Shown: positions 12,762 to 20,590 of the stretch, piece after piece | How positions within the stretch are numbered: position 1 is the stretch's first letter | How the letters are laid out: every line of letters starts with the position of its first letter | Translations under genes and position numbers: made by a program | Source of the DNA: Vermiculatibacterium agrestimuris | Lineage (GTDB): Bacteria; Bacillota; Clostridia; Oscillospirales; Oscillospiraceae | Direction: 5' to 3' | DNA: 20,597 bases | Assembly (NCBI RefSeq): GCF_943193085.1 | Contig: NZ_CALPCU010000031.1 | Span: 1 to 20,597 of the forward strand | Notes under the pieces: generated by a model | Database searches by the model: none | Seen by the model: the letters and a program-made list of their open reading frames with translations, nothing else | What the model was told of the DNA's origin: nothing

Positions 12762-13718
12762 TTACGCCTTCTGCTTGTTCTCCGCCATGAACTTCTCCAG
12801 CTCAGAACGGGTGGGAAGGCCCTCGTTATCACTGACGTGCATGATCTGGATGGTGCCGATGGCCCCCGCCCGCTGGACAGCCTGCTCCAGGGAGAGGCCC
12901 TCCATCAGGGCGCTTTCCAGGCCGGCGGCAAAGCCGTCCCCGGCGCCCACGGTGTCCACGATCTCCTTGGGGGGATAGGCGGCAGTCTTGAAGGAGCCTT
13001 CCCGGGTGAAGGTCTCGGCGCCGTCGGCGCCGGTCTTCACCACCACGGTCTTGGCCCCCAGGTTCAGATAAAACTCCCCGATGACCTTGGGATCCTTGCT
13101 CCCGCAGAGGGTGAGGCCCTCGTTCTCCCCGGGCAGGACGTAGTCCGCCAGGGCGCACATCTTGTTGATCTCCTCCACCATCTTCTCCTTACTGCTCCAC
13201 AGCTGAGGCCGCAGGTTGGGGTCAAAGAAGATGGGGATGCCCGCCTGACCGGCCGCATCCATCAGGTAATAGGTAGTGGCCAGGGCGGTCTCGGAGGTGG
13301 CGGGAAGGATGCCGCTTAAATGGATGGCGTCCCACTTGGTGAGATCCACGCCCTTCACATCCTCCACCGAAATGGTGGAGGCGGCGGAGCCCGCCCGGAA
13401 GTAATAGATATCCGGGTCGCCCTGGCTGGTCTTGCTTTTCAGCATAAAGCCGGTGCGGTGGTGGGGGTCGATCTGGGTCAGGGAGGTGTCGATGCCGTTT
13501 TCATTCATACAGTTGATGATCTGCCGGCCAAAGGGATCCTCTCCCACCTTGGTCAGGTAGCCCACGGTGTGGCCCAGCCGGGTCAGACCCACAGCCACGT
13601 TGAACTCAGCCCCCGCTACGGAGGTGGAGAAGTGCTTGACCTTCTCCAGCTTGGCCTCCTCCTGAGCGATGAACAGGCCCATGGGCTCGCCCACCGTCAA
13701 TACGCGTTTTCCGGTCAT
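12762..13718 (-). CDS. kdgK: 2-keto-3-deoxygluconate kinase (PfkB family)
   Basis: A ribokinase/PfkB-family sugar kinase of 318 residues that phosphorylates KDG to KDPG with ATP. The N-terminal signature region is VAGAEFNVAVGLTRLG (34-49). DPNLRP (166-171) is characteristic of KDG kinases and 2-keto-sugar kinases. The C-terminal signature DTVGAGDGFAAG (255-266) supplies the catalytic base Asp261 and the anion hole. ATG 13718 follows a GGAGGGGAGG stretch. It sits between the SDR (13 bases upstream) and eda (18 bases downstream), which supports the substrate assignment over fructokinase. Confidence 0.93.
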   Translation of the reverse strand: MTGKRVLTVGEPMGLFIAQEEAKLEKVKHFSTSVAGAEFNVAVGLTRLGHTVGYLTKVGEDPFGRQIINCMNENGIDTSLTQIDPHHRTGFMLKSKTSQGDPDIYYFRAGSAASTISVEDVKGVDLTKWDAIHLSGILPATSETALATTYYLMDAAGQAGIPIFFDPNLRPQLWSSKEKMVEEINKMCALADYVLPGENEGLTLCGSKDPKVIGEFYLNLGAKTVVVKTGADGAETFTREGSFKTAAYPPKEIVDTVGAGDGFAAGLESALMEGLSLEQAVQRAGAIGTIQIMHVSDNEGLPTRSELEKFMAENKQKA

Positions 13719-13731
13719 TTTCCTCCCCTCC

Positions 13732-14532
13732 TTACGGCTGCTTGCCGATATAGGCCAGGATGCCGCCGTCCACGTAGAGGATGTGGCCGTTGACGAAGTC
13801 GCTGGCCTCGCTGGCTAGGAACACGGCCGGGCCCATCAGATCCTCAGTGGTGCCCCAGCGGGCGGCCGGGGTCTTGGCGATGATAAACTGGTCGAAGGGG
13901 TGACGGGAGCCGTCGCTCTGCCGCTCCCGGAGGGGAGCGGTCTGGGGAGTGGCGATGTAGCCCGGGCCGATGCCGTTGCACTGGATGTTGGCCTCGCCGT
14001 ACTCCGAGCAGATGTTCCGGGTGAGCATCTTCAGGCCGCCCTTGGCGGCAGCGTAGGCGGAGACGGTCTCCCGGCCCAGCTCGCTCATCATGGAGCAGAT
14101 GTTGATGATCTTGCCCTTGCCCTTTTTCAGCATGCCGGGGATGACCGCCTTGGAGACGATAAAGGGGGCGTTGAGATCCACGTCGATGACCTTGCGGAAC
14201 TCGTCGGCGGACATGTCCAGCATGGGGATACGGCGGATGATGCCGGCGTTGTTGACCAGGATGTCCACGCTGCCCACGTCCTTCTCGATCTGGGCAATGA
14301 GGGCCTGGACGGCCTTCTCATCGGTGACGTCGCAGACATAGCCGTGGGCGGCGATGCCCGCCTCCTTGTAGGCGGCCATGCCCTTATCCACCAGCTCCTG
14401 GTTGATGTCGTTAAAGACGATGGTGGCGCCCACATTGGCGTAGGCGGAGGCGATGGCAAAGCCGATGCCGTAGCTGGCGCCGGTGATGAGGGCCGCCTTG
14501 CCGTCCAGGCGGAAGCTCTTTTCAGAAATCAT
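13732..14532 (-). CDS. SDR-family oxidoreductase, gluconate 5-dehydrogenase-like
   Basis: A 266-residue classical short-chain dehydrogenase. The NAD(P) loop is TGASYGIG (17-24), NNAG lies at 94-97, and the catalytic set is Ser147, Tyr160 and Lys164 (SAYAAAKGG). The tail features TAPLRE, HPFDQFI and the end VDGGILAYIGKQP, which are typical of gluconate 5-dehydrogenases (IdnO-like). These interconvert gluconate and 5-ketogluconate and have close relatives acting on other aldonates or keto-uronates. ATG 14532 has GGAG 8 bases upstream; the frame extends further without a site. A second, clearly different SDR (kduD) is in the same operon, so the two are unlikely to be redundant. In this context it may reduce a 5-keto-uronate or aldonate intermediate (inference). 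Confidence 0.88.
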   Translation of the reverse strand: MISEKSFRLDGKAALITGASYGIGFAIASAYANVGATIVFNDINQELVDKGMAAYKEAGIAAHGYVCDVTDEKAVQALIAQIEKDVGSVDILVNNAGIIRRIPMLDMSADEFRKVIDVDLNAPFIVSKAVIPGMLKKGKGKIINICSMMSELGRETVSAYAAAKGGLKMLTRNICSEYGEANIQCNGIGPGYIATPQTAPLRERQSDGSRHPFDQFIIAKTPAARWGTTEDLMGPAVFLASEASDFVNGHILYVDGGILAYIGKQP

Positions 14533-14548
14533 GATACATACTCCTCTC

Positions 14549-15391
14549 TCACCGCAGGTCGGGCACGGCAATGTTGTCCATATCGTCGAACTCCTTGTTC
14601 TCGCCGCCCATGGCCCAGATAAAGGTATAGTTGCTGGTGCCGCAGCCGCAGTGGATCGACCAGGAGGGAGAGATCACCGCATCGAAGTTCTGCATCACCA
14701 GGTGGCGGGTCTGCTGGGGCTGGCCCATGAAGTGCATGACCACATTGTCCTTGGGCAGGTTAAAATAGGTATAGATCTCCATGCGCCGCTCGTGGGTGTG
14801 GCAGGGCATGGAGTTCCAGACGCTGCCGGGGGCCAGCTGGGTCAGGCCCATGCACAGCTGGCAGGTCTCCAGCACATCGGGGTGGATAAACTGGTTAATG
14901 ACCCGCTTGTTGCAGGTCTCCTCGCTGCCGCAGGGGCGCTTGTTGGCGTCCTTGATGGAGATAAAGGTGGTCTTGCAGGGTTTGTGGGCGGGGGCGGAGA
15001 CCAGATAGAACCGGGCGGGATCCTTCCCGTCCTTGCTCTCAAAGGTGACCTCCTTGGTGCCCATGGAGATATAGAGGCAATCCTGGAAGCCCAGGTCATA
15101 CTTCACCCCGTCGGCCACGATGGAGCCCGCGCCGCCCAGGTTGAACACCCCGGCCTCCCGGCGCTCCAGGAAGTAGTGGGTGCCGAAGTTGGCCCACACG
15201 TCGATGCCCTGGTCGATGCTCACCGCCTTGGAAACGGGCAGGATGCCCAACACCACCATACGGTCCACATGGGAGTAGACCGCCTGGACGGCGTCAGGCT
15301 GATAGAGGTTCTGGATCAAAAACTCGTCGCGCAGCTCCTCGGTGGTATAGCGCTGCATATCCTTGGGGCCAGTGGAATAGCGAATGTCCAT
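14549..15391 (-). CDS. kduI: 5-keto-4-deoxyuronate isomerase (4-deoxy-L-threo-5-hexosulose-uronate ketol-isomerase)
   Basis: A zinc-dependent cupin isomerase of 280 residues. It converts 4-deoxy-L-threo-5-hexosulose uronate, formed spontaneously from unsaturated galacturonate or glucuronate, to 3-deoxy-D-glycero-2,5-hexodiulosonate. The metal ligands are visible: His198 and His200 in MPCHTHERRME (195-205), Glu205, and His247 in WSIHCGCGTSNY. Each is two residues beyond the E. coli KduI ligands, in keeping with the near-identical length (278 in E. coli). ATG 15391 has GGGGGAG about 5 bases upstream. It sits between the SDR and VOC genes, with 16 and 12 base gaps. Its substrate implies that unsaturated uronates from a polysaccharide lyase product are imported or formed. 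Confidence 0.96.
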   Translation of the reverse strand: MDIRYSTGPKDMQRYTTEELRDEFLIQNLYQPDAVQAVYSHVDRMVVLGILPVSKAVSIDQGIDVWANFGTHYFLERREAGVFNLGGAGSIVADGVKYDLGFQDCLYISMGTKEVTFESKDGKDPARFYLVSAPAHKPCKTTFISIKDANKRPCGSEETCNKRVINQFIHPDVLETCQLCMGLTQLAPGSVWNSMPCHTHERRMEIYTYFNLPKDNVVMHFMGQPQQTRHLVMQNFDAVISPSWSIHCGCGTSNYTFIWAMGGENKEFDDMDNIAVPDLR

Positions 15392-15403
15392 ATCTGCTCC
15401 CCC

Positions 15404-15766
15404 TCAGCCCTTCTGGGTCAGATGGATGCGGAAGCCGGCGATGTCCTTGGCGAAATAGATGACCCGGATCTCACCGCCGGGGCCTTTATTGGCAGTGGAC
15501 ATATCGAACTCGATGCCCTTCTCCTTCAGGTAGGCCATGGCCTTCTCCGTGTTGGTGGTGCGGATGGCGATGTGACCCAGCTCGCCCAGGAAGGGGCTCT
15601 TCATCACCTCAAACTCATCCTTGCCCACAAAGTAGCTGCCCTCGGTCTCCCGGCAGGCAAAGCCAAACAGGCTGCACAGCAGCTCCGCCGTGGCCTTGCC
15701 CTCGGCGGTGTCGGTCTGATTGATGCCGATATGGGCCAGTTCAAAGCCCAGTTCTTTTACGTCCAT
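15404..15766 (-). CDS. Stand-alone VOC-family protein (glyoxalase/bleomycin-resistance fold)
   Basis: A 120-residue vicinal-oxygen-chelate protein with the two-repeat betaalphabetabetabeta pattern. Candidate metal positions are His12 (LAHIGIN), Glu53 (FEVMKSPFLG), His65 (LGHIAIRT) and His115 (FRIHLTQKG). From recall it looks like the small domain fused to the C-terminus of some Firmicute KDPG aldolases, but here it is encoded separately between kduD and kduI. ATG 15766 has GGGAG 8 bases upstream; the longer frame overlaps kduD. The role is unknown: it may isomerise, tautomerise or detoxify a keto-sugar intermediate or dicarbonyl. Confidence 0.85.
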   Translation of the reverse strand: MDVKELGFELAHIGINQTDTAEGKATAELLCSLFGFACRETEGSYFVGKDEFEVMKSPFLGELGHIAIRTTNTEKAMAYLKEKGIEFDMSTANKGPGGEIRVIYFAKDIAGFRIHLTQKG

Positions 15767-15797
15767 TGGTAAAACTCCCTTCTGCGTAGTGGTCTTC

Positions 15798-16559
15798 TTA
15801 TTTGGCCAGGTAGCCGCCGTCCACGGGAATGACGGCGCCGGTGACATAGTCGGAAGCGGCGCTGGCCAGGAAGATGGCCAGGCCCTTCATGTCCTCCGGG
15901 GCGCCCCAGCGGTGGGCGGGGATGCGGCCCAGAATCTCCTTGTTGCGGCCCTCGTCGTTGATGAGGGCGGTATTCATCTCGGTGGCCATGTACCCGGGAG
16001 CAATGGCGTTGACCTGGATGTTATGGCCCGCCCACTCGTTGCTGAGGGCCTTGGTCAGCTGGGCCACGCCGCCCTTGCTGGCGGCGTAAGCGGGGACGGT
16101 GAAGCCGCCGAAGAAGGAGAGCATGGAGGCCAGATTGATGATCTTGCCTCCCCCCTGCTCCAGCATTTTCCGCCCCGCCAGCTGGCACAGGACAAACACG
16201 GCGTTGAGATTCACCCCGATGACGGTGTCCCAGTCCTCCAGGGTAAAGTCTTCGCAGTGGTTGCGGCGCTGGACGCCGGCGTTATTGAGCAGAATGTCGA
16301 TGCCGCCGCCCAGCAGGGAGACGGCCTTGTCAAAGAGGTTGGGGATGCCGTCCCGGTCGGACAGGTCGCCCTGGAGCCCGGTGACGTCCAGGCCCTTGGT
16401 GCGGAGGCTCTCAGCCGCCTTCATCACCGCGTCGCTGGAGCCCAGGATGACCACCTTGGCTCCGGCCTCGGCAAGTCCTTCGGCCATGCCCAGGCCCAGG
16501 CCCCGGCCGCCGCCGGTGACCAGGGCCCGCTTGCCGGTCAGATCAAACAGATTTGTCAT
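15798..16559 (-). CDS. kduD: 2-dehydro-3-deoxy-D-gluconate 5-dehydrogenase
   Basis: A short-chain dehydrogenase of 253 residues, the same length as E. coli KduD. It reduces 3-deoxy-D-glycero-2,5-hexodiulosonate (2,5-diketo-3-deoxygluconate) to KDG with NAD(P)H, immediately after KduI. Motifs are TGGGRGLG (15-22), LNNAGVQRR (91-99, with the KduD-type QRR), Ser145 in NLASMLSFFGG, Tyr158 and Lys162 (AYAASKGG), and the very KduD-like FTVPAYAASKGGVAQLTKAL. ATG 16559 is selected because GGAGG is 8 bases upstream; ATG 16565 and TTG 16580 overlap that site. The gene starts 13 bases after the alcohol dehydrogenase stop. Confidence 0.94.
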   Translation of the reverse strand: MTNLFDLTGKRALVTGGGRGLGLGMAEGLAEAGAKVVILGSSDAVMKAAESLRTKGLDVTGLQGDLSDRDGIPNLFDKAVSLLGGGIDILLNNAGVQRRNHCEDFTLEDWDTVIGVNLNAVFVLCQLAGRKMLEQGGGKIINLASMLSFFGGFTVPAYAASKGGVAQLTKALSNEWAGHNIQVNAIAPGYMATEMNTALINDEGRNKEILGRIPAHRWGAPEDMKGLAIFLASAASDYVTGAVIPVDGGYLAK

Positions 16560-16572
16560 TTCCATGCCCTCC

Positions 16573-17586
16573 TCAGTCAAACCGGAACATGACCTTCACC
16601 GCGCCGGTTCCCTTGGTGGTGCAGAGGTCAAAGCCCTTCTGGGCCTCCCCGGCGGGCAGCACGTGGGTGATGACCCTCTCGTAGTTGGGATCGGCGCCCA
16701 CGATCTTGGTGGCCAGGGCGAAGTCCTTCTTCCGGTAGACCCGGGTGAAGAGGATGTCGCACTCCTTGGCCATGCCCTGGAAGAAGGGCATGCTGGCGGG
16801 CTTGGCGTAGGAGGCCACCACAAAGACATGGCCCTTCACCTTCACCGCGTCCAGCAGTACGCTGGCCACAGGCTGAACGCCGGCGCAGTCGAAGACCCAA
16901 TCGTAGCCGTCGCCACCGGTGCGGGACTTGCAATACTCGCCCATGGGGCCCACCTTGGTGGGATCCTGCACCTCAAAGCCCATGTCCCGGGCCATCTGAG
17001 CCCGGGCGGGGTCGGTCTCCATCATCACCAGATCCTGGCAGCCGAACACCCGCAGGGTCAGGGCCACCACCATGCCGATGGTGCCGCAGCCGAAGACCAC
17101 CGCGTTGTCGCCGGGGGTGTAGCCCTGCTCCCGCAGGGCGTGGACGGCTACGGCGGCGGGTTCCACGAAGGCGCCCAACTTAAAGGAGATGTTGTCGGGC
17201 AGGGGGATGACGCTGTCCACCGGCACGGCCACGTACTCGGCGAAGCCGCCGTCGCAGTCGATGCCCAGCAGTCCCAGCGTGTTGCACACGTGGCCGTTGC
17301 CCTCCCTGCAGGGGGTGCAGTGGCCGCAGGAGAGCAGGGGATAGACGGTGACCCGGCTGCCCTTGGGCACACCGGGAACATTGTCGGACTCCAGCGTGCC
17401 GGAGAACTCATGGCCCATGACCAGAGGGGCCTTGGCACGGGGGTGGAGCCCCTCGTAAATATGCAGATCGGTGCCGCAGATGCCCGCGTGGGACACCTTC
17501 ACCATGGCATAGCCCTCTTTCAGTTCCGGCTTGGGGAGATCCTTCACCGCAAGCTTGTTGGGGCCTTCATAAACGATAGCCTGCAT
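16573..17586 (-). CDS. Zinc-dependent alcohol dehydrogenase (MDR family)
   Basis: A medium-chain dehydrogenase/reductase of 337 residues. The catalytic zinc site uses Cys37 (GICGTDLH), His59 and Glu60 (MGHEF), with Glu142 in VEP a further candidate. The structural zinc site is complete with Cys87, 90, 93 and 101 (SCGHCTPCREGNGHVC). The Rossmann loop is FGCGTIGM (165-172). It groups by eye with sorbitol, threonine and butanediol dehydrogenase-like enzymes, so it should oxidise or reduce a secondary alcohol on a sugar acid or polyol. ATG 17586 has GGAGG 10 bases upstream, while ATG 17595 sits one base from it. The substrate is unknown; in this operon L-idonate, galactonate or a keto-uronate are candidates. 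Confidence 0.9.
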   Translation of the reverse strand: MQAIVYEGPNKLAVKDLPKPELKEGYAMVKVSHAGICGTDLHIYEGLHPRAKAPLVMGHEFSGTLESDNVPGVPKGSRVTVYPLLSCGHCTPCREGNGHVCNTLGLLGIDCDGGFAEYVAVPVDSVIPLPDNISFKLGAFVEPAAVAVHALREQGYTPGDNAVVFGCGTIGMVVALTLRVFGCQDLVMMETDPARAQMARDMGFEVQDPTKVGPMGEYCKSRTGGDGYDWVFDCAGVQPVASVLLDAVKVKGHVFVVASYAKPASMPFFQGMAKECDILFTRVYRKKDFALATKIVGADPNYERVITHVLPAGEAQKGFDLCTTKGTGAVKVMFRFD

Positions 17587-17618
17587 GGAAAACATGCCTC
17601 CAAACTATTTTTGTCAGA

Positions 17619-18593
17619 TCACTTTTTCGGGGTGTTCACCGGATAGTGCACCGGCTCACCCTTCAAAAAGCGCACGGTCTCCTCGGCGCACTTGCGGTTG
17701 AGCTCCACGGCGGACTCCTCGGAGTACCAGCCCATATGGGGGGTGACCACCACATTCTCGTGCTGAAAGAGGGGGCTGTCCTTGCTCAGGGGCTCGGCGC
17801 ACACCACGTCGATGCCTGCGCCGGCCAGCTTCCCGGAGGACAGGGCCCGCTCCAGGGCTTCCTCGTCCACCAAACCGCCCCGGGCCACATTGAGGAAGTA
17901 GGCGCCCTCCTTCATCTTGGCGAAGGCGGCGTCGTTCATCATCCCCTTGGTCTCAGGGCTGAGACCGCAGTGGAGGGAGAGGATGTCCGCTTGGGCGAGC
18001 ACCTCATCCGCGCTCTTTTTGAACTCGATGTAATCAGGGGCCTGGAAGCCGGGCTTGCCGTAGGCGGCGTCGTAGGCGATGACCTTGCAGCCCAGGGCGT
18101 ACACACGGTGGGCGAAGGCCTGGCCGATGCGCCCGGCGCCGATGAGGCCCACGGTGCGAGTGGACAGGCGGTGGACGGGCACGGCCTCGATATAGTTCCA
18201 CACCCCGGCCTTGGTCATGTTGCCGATCATGTGGACTTTGCGGGTCAGCGAGAGCATCAGGCCAAGGGCCTGGTCGGCCACCTCGTTGGTGCCGTAGTCG
18301 GGCACATTGCACACCTGCACGCCGTACTCGGTGGCGTCGGCCAGGTTCACATTGTCCACGCCCACGCCGTAGCGTACGATGAACTTCAGGGTGGGGATGG
18401 CCTCAAAGATCTTCTTATCCATGCGGGTGTACTGGTTGAGGAAGCACACCGCGCCCTGGCACTGCTCGATGACCGCCTCCTGGGTAGTGCAGTGGAGCCA
18501 CTTAAAATCCATACCGGCGGCGTCAAAGACAGCCTTTTCGGTCTCCACGTCCTTATGGTCGCAGTCACAGATGATGATTTTCGGATTTTCCAT
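17619..18593 (-). CDS. D-isomer-specific 2-hydroxyacid dehydrogenase (CtBP/SerA-like)
   Basis: A 324-residue NAD-dependent 2-hydroxyacid dehydrogenase. The N-terminal substrate domain contains VRYGVGVDNVNL (73-84). The Rossmann loop is GLIGAGRIGQAF (149-160). The catalytic triad is Arg238 (NVARGGLVDE), Glu267 (VVCAEPLS) and His286 (VTPHMGWYSEES). It resembles C-terminal-binding-protein-like and phosphoglycerate-dehydrogenase-like members rather than serine biosynthesis SerA, since no ACT domain is present. Its place between the TRAP genes and the alcohol dehydrogenase suggests it reduces a 2-keto acid or oxidises a 2-hydroxy sugar acid from the imported substrate. ATG 18593 follows AAAGGAC by 8 bases. 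Confidence 0.9.
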   Translation of the reverse strand: MENPKIIICDCDHKDVETEKAVFDAAGMDFKWLHCTTQEAVIEQCQGAVCFLNQYTRMDKKIFEAIPTLKFIVRYGVGVDNVNLADATEYGVQVCNVPDYGTNEVADQALGLMLSLTRKVHMIGNMTKAGVWNYIEAVPVHRLSTRTVGLIGAGRIGQAFAHRVYALGCKVIAYDAAYGKPGFQAPDYIEFKKSADEVLAQADILSLHCGLSPETKGMMNDAAFAKMKEGAYFLNVARGGLVDEEALERALSSGKLAGAGIDVVCAEPLSKDSPLFQHENVVVTPHMGWYSEESAVELNRKCAEETVRFLKGEPVHYPVNTPKK

Positions 18594-18648
18594 TGGAATA
18601 AGTCCTTTCATCAGGCAAATATCATTTTAGGAGGAAGTTGGACGAAAT

Positions 18649-19989
18649 TCAGCCCACAAAGAACATATTGAAGCCGGCGGGCAGGCTCACCAGGCCCAGG
18701 GCGTTGGGGATGGCCATGGACAGGAAGGGGATGTAGGTGACCAGCAGCAGGCTCACCAGCACCACGCCGAAGTAGGGCAGCAGCATCTTGATGACCTGCT
18801 CGATCTTCACGTTGGCGATGCGGCAGCCGGCGAAGAGGATGGCGCCCACGGGAGGCGTCAGGGTGCCCACGCACAGGTTCATGACCATCATCAGGCCGAA
18901 GTGGACGGGGTGCATCCCGAAGGACTGAACGATGGGCAGGAAGATGGGGGTGAAGATGAGCACGGCGGGGGTGGGATCCATGAAGGTGCCCACGATGAGC
19001 AGCACCACGTTCATGATGATGAGCAGCACGATGGGGCTGGAGCTGACGCCCAGCATGGCGCTGGAGATGAGCTGGGGGATCTTGGCGAAGGACATGACCC
19101 AGCTCATGATGGAAGAAACGCACACCAAAAATTCGATGACGGCGGTGGTCTTCACGGTGGACAGCAGGATACCAGGCAGATCCTTGACCTTGATGTTCCG
19201 GTAGATGAAGCCCAGGATCAGGGAGTAGGCCACGGCGATGGCGGAGCCCTCGGTGGCGGTGAACCAGCCTCTGAGGATACCGCCGATGACGATGACGATC
19301 ATCAGCAGGCTGGGAATGCCCTCCCACAGAGCCTTCAGGGTCTTCTTCACGTCGTACTTCTCGGTGGAGACATAGCCCCGCTTATGGGCCATGACGCCGG
19401 CCACGATCATACAGCCGATGCCCCAGAGGATGCCGGGGACATAACCGGCCATAAAGAGGGCGGCGATGGATACGCCGTTGGCCACGGTGGCGTAGACGAT
19501 CATGATGTTGCTGGGGGGGATCATCATGCCGGTGGGGCCGGAGGCGATATTGACGGCGGCGGAGAACTCATGGGAGTAGCCCTCCTCGTCCTCCATGGGG
19601 CCCAGGATGCCGCCCATGGCGGAGGCGGCGGCCACGCCGGAGCCGGAAATGGCGCCGAAGAGCATGTTGGCCACGATGTTGGTCTGGGCCAGGGCGCCGG
19701 GGAGCTTATGGGCCACGATCTTGGCGCAGCCGATGAGCCGTTTTGCGATACCGCCTGTATTCATCAGGTTTCCTGCCAGCACGAAGAAGGGGATGGCCAG
19801 CAGGGAGAAGGAGTTGGCGCCGGTAAAGCACCGTTTGGCGGCCGTGGTCATCGCATTGCCAAAGGGCAAAATGACCATAATGGCGGCGGAAGCGCCCAGG
19901 CCGATGGAAAGGCCGATGGGGAAGCCCAGCATCAGGGTGATGACGATGACGACCACCATGATAAGGGCGGCAAGCATTGCTTGATCCAT
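18649..19989 (-). CDS. TRAP transporter large permease (DctM-type)
   Basis: A 446-residue membrane protein with about twelve hydrophobic segments, normal for DctM. It shows the two-repeat family pattern: IVANMLFGAISGSGVAAASA (105-124) with GPTGMMIPPSN (151-161) in the first half, and GTFMDPTPAVLIFTPIFLPI with VGTLTPPVGAIL in the second. It forms the sodium-coupled channel that takes an organic acid from a periplasm-type binding protein. ATG 19989 has GGGAGG about 10 bases upstream. It follows the small permease by 16 bases. The linked uronate genes make a uronate or aldonate the likely cargo. Confidence 0.95.
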   Translation of the reverse strand: MDQAMLAALIMVVVIVITLMLGFPIGLSIGLGASAAIMVILPFGNAMTTAAKRCFTGANSFSLLAIPFFVLAGNLMNTGGIAKRLIGCAKIVAHKLPGALAQTNIVANMLFGAISGSGVAAASAMGGILGPMEDEEGYSHEFSAAVNIASGPTGMMIPPSNIMIVYATVANGVSIAALFMAGYVPGILWGIGCMIVAGVMAHKRGYVSTEKYDVKKTLKALWEGIPSLLMIVIVIGGILRGWFTATEGSAIAVAYSLILGFIYRNIKVKDLPGILLSTVKTTAVIEFLVCVSSIMSWVMSFAKIPQLISSAMLGVSSSPIVLLIIMNVVLLIVGTFMDPTPAVLIFTPIFLPIVQSFGMHPVHFGLMMVMNLCVGTLTPPVGAILFAGCRIANVKIEQVIKMLLPYFGVVLVSLLLVTYIPFLSMAIPNALGLVSLPAGFNMFFVG

Positions 19990-20005
19990 AAGTCAGTTAC
20001 CTCCC

Positions 20006-20524
20006 TTACACAACGCTCTTGGCGTCCTGGCTGCCGGTGCTGCCCTTTTTATAATTGTCAACGGCCAGGAAGCAGTTATAGACGGCATAGAACAGGGTAA
20101 AGACGCCGGAGATGGGGATGGCGGAGTAGATCACGCCCATGGGGATGCCCAGGGCGGCGTCGGTGGTGGTCATCTGCTGACCGGCGATCAAGAAGCCGCC
20201 ATAGCCGAGCACCACGGCGGCGAAGAGCACCAGGCAGATGTTGGTGAGGATCTCCACCACCAGCAGGGCCTTGCCCTTCATCTTGTCTTTGAACACGGTG
20301 ATGTCCAGATGCTCCTTCAGGCCGAACACGTAGGCCGAGCCATACATGATCATCCACACAAAGAGGTACTGGGAAATGGCCTCAGAGTAGGCGCTGGGGG
20401 CGTTGAAGATCTTCCGGGTGATGACCTGGTAGACCACGAGGACGGTCATGATCCCCAGGATCACAATACACATGACCTCCATGATCTTGTCGATCACCCG
20501 CTTGATCGAGGTAAGCGCTTGCAT
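20006..20524 (-). CDS. TRAP transporter small permease (DctQ-type)
   Basis: A 172-residue membrane protein with four hydrophobic segments (about 16-36, 48-66, 87-110 and 131-153), as expected for DctQ. It carries the family sequence YQVITRKIFNAPSAYSEAIS (32-51) and a charged GLKEHLDITVFKD stretch after helix two. It partners DctM to form the TRAP membrane complex. ATG 20524 has AAGGAGG about 6-8 bases upstream. It is the first gene of the operon visible here. The binding protein (DctP) and the operon promoter should lie just beyond the right edge; a cre-like sequence overlaps its first codons. Confidence 0.93.
   Translation of the reverse strand: MQALTSIKRVIDKIMEVMCIVILGIMTVLVVYQVITRKIFNAPSAYSEAISQYLFVWMIMYGSAYVFGLKEHLDITVFKDKMKGKALLVVEILTNICLVLFAAVVLGYGGFLIAGQQMTTTDAALGIPMGVIYSAIPISGVFTLFYAVYNCFLAVDNYKKGSTGSQDAKSVV
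20510..20523 (-). promoter_or_regulatory. cre-like sequence overlapping the DctQ start codon
   Basis: On the minus strand TGCAAGCGCTTACC matches the CcpA catabolite-response consensus TGWAANCGNTNWCA at 12 of 14 positions and has the usual near-palindromic AAGCGCTT core. It overlaps codons 1-5 of the small permease gene, so it could act as a roadblock or be a coding coincidence. Confidence 0.35.
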
Positions 20525-20564
20525 ACAGGAACCTCCTTTTTCTCGCTTTTGCTCTTTATCAGAA

Positions 20565-20590
20565 GAGGCCCGCAGGATCCTGCGGGCCTC
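20565..20590 (-). terminator. Perfect 26-bp hairpin upstream of the small permease
   Basis: GAGGCCCGCAGGA followed by its exact complement forms a very GC-rich 13-pair palindrome. On the minus strand it is followed by CTTCTG rather than a U tract, so complete termination is unlikely. It probably lies between a dctP gene beyond the edge and dctQ, where such hairpins favour high binding-protein expression by attenuation or mRNA protection. Confidence 0.5.

Noticed and set aside
18611..19327. A 238-codon minus-strand frame inside the TRAP large permease.
   Set aside because: It is a shifted frame of the DctM gene, rich in His/Arg/Pro, and lacks membrane segments.
18901..20100. A 399-codon plus-strand frame rich in Gly, Asp and His opposite the TRAP genes.
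   Set aside because: The composition is the mirror image of hydrophobic membrane-protein codons; there is no start signal or family motif.
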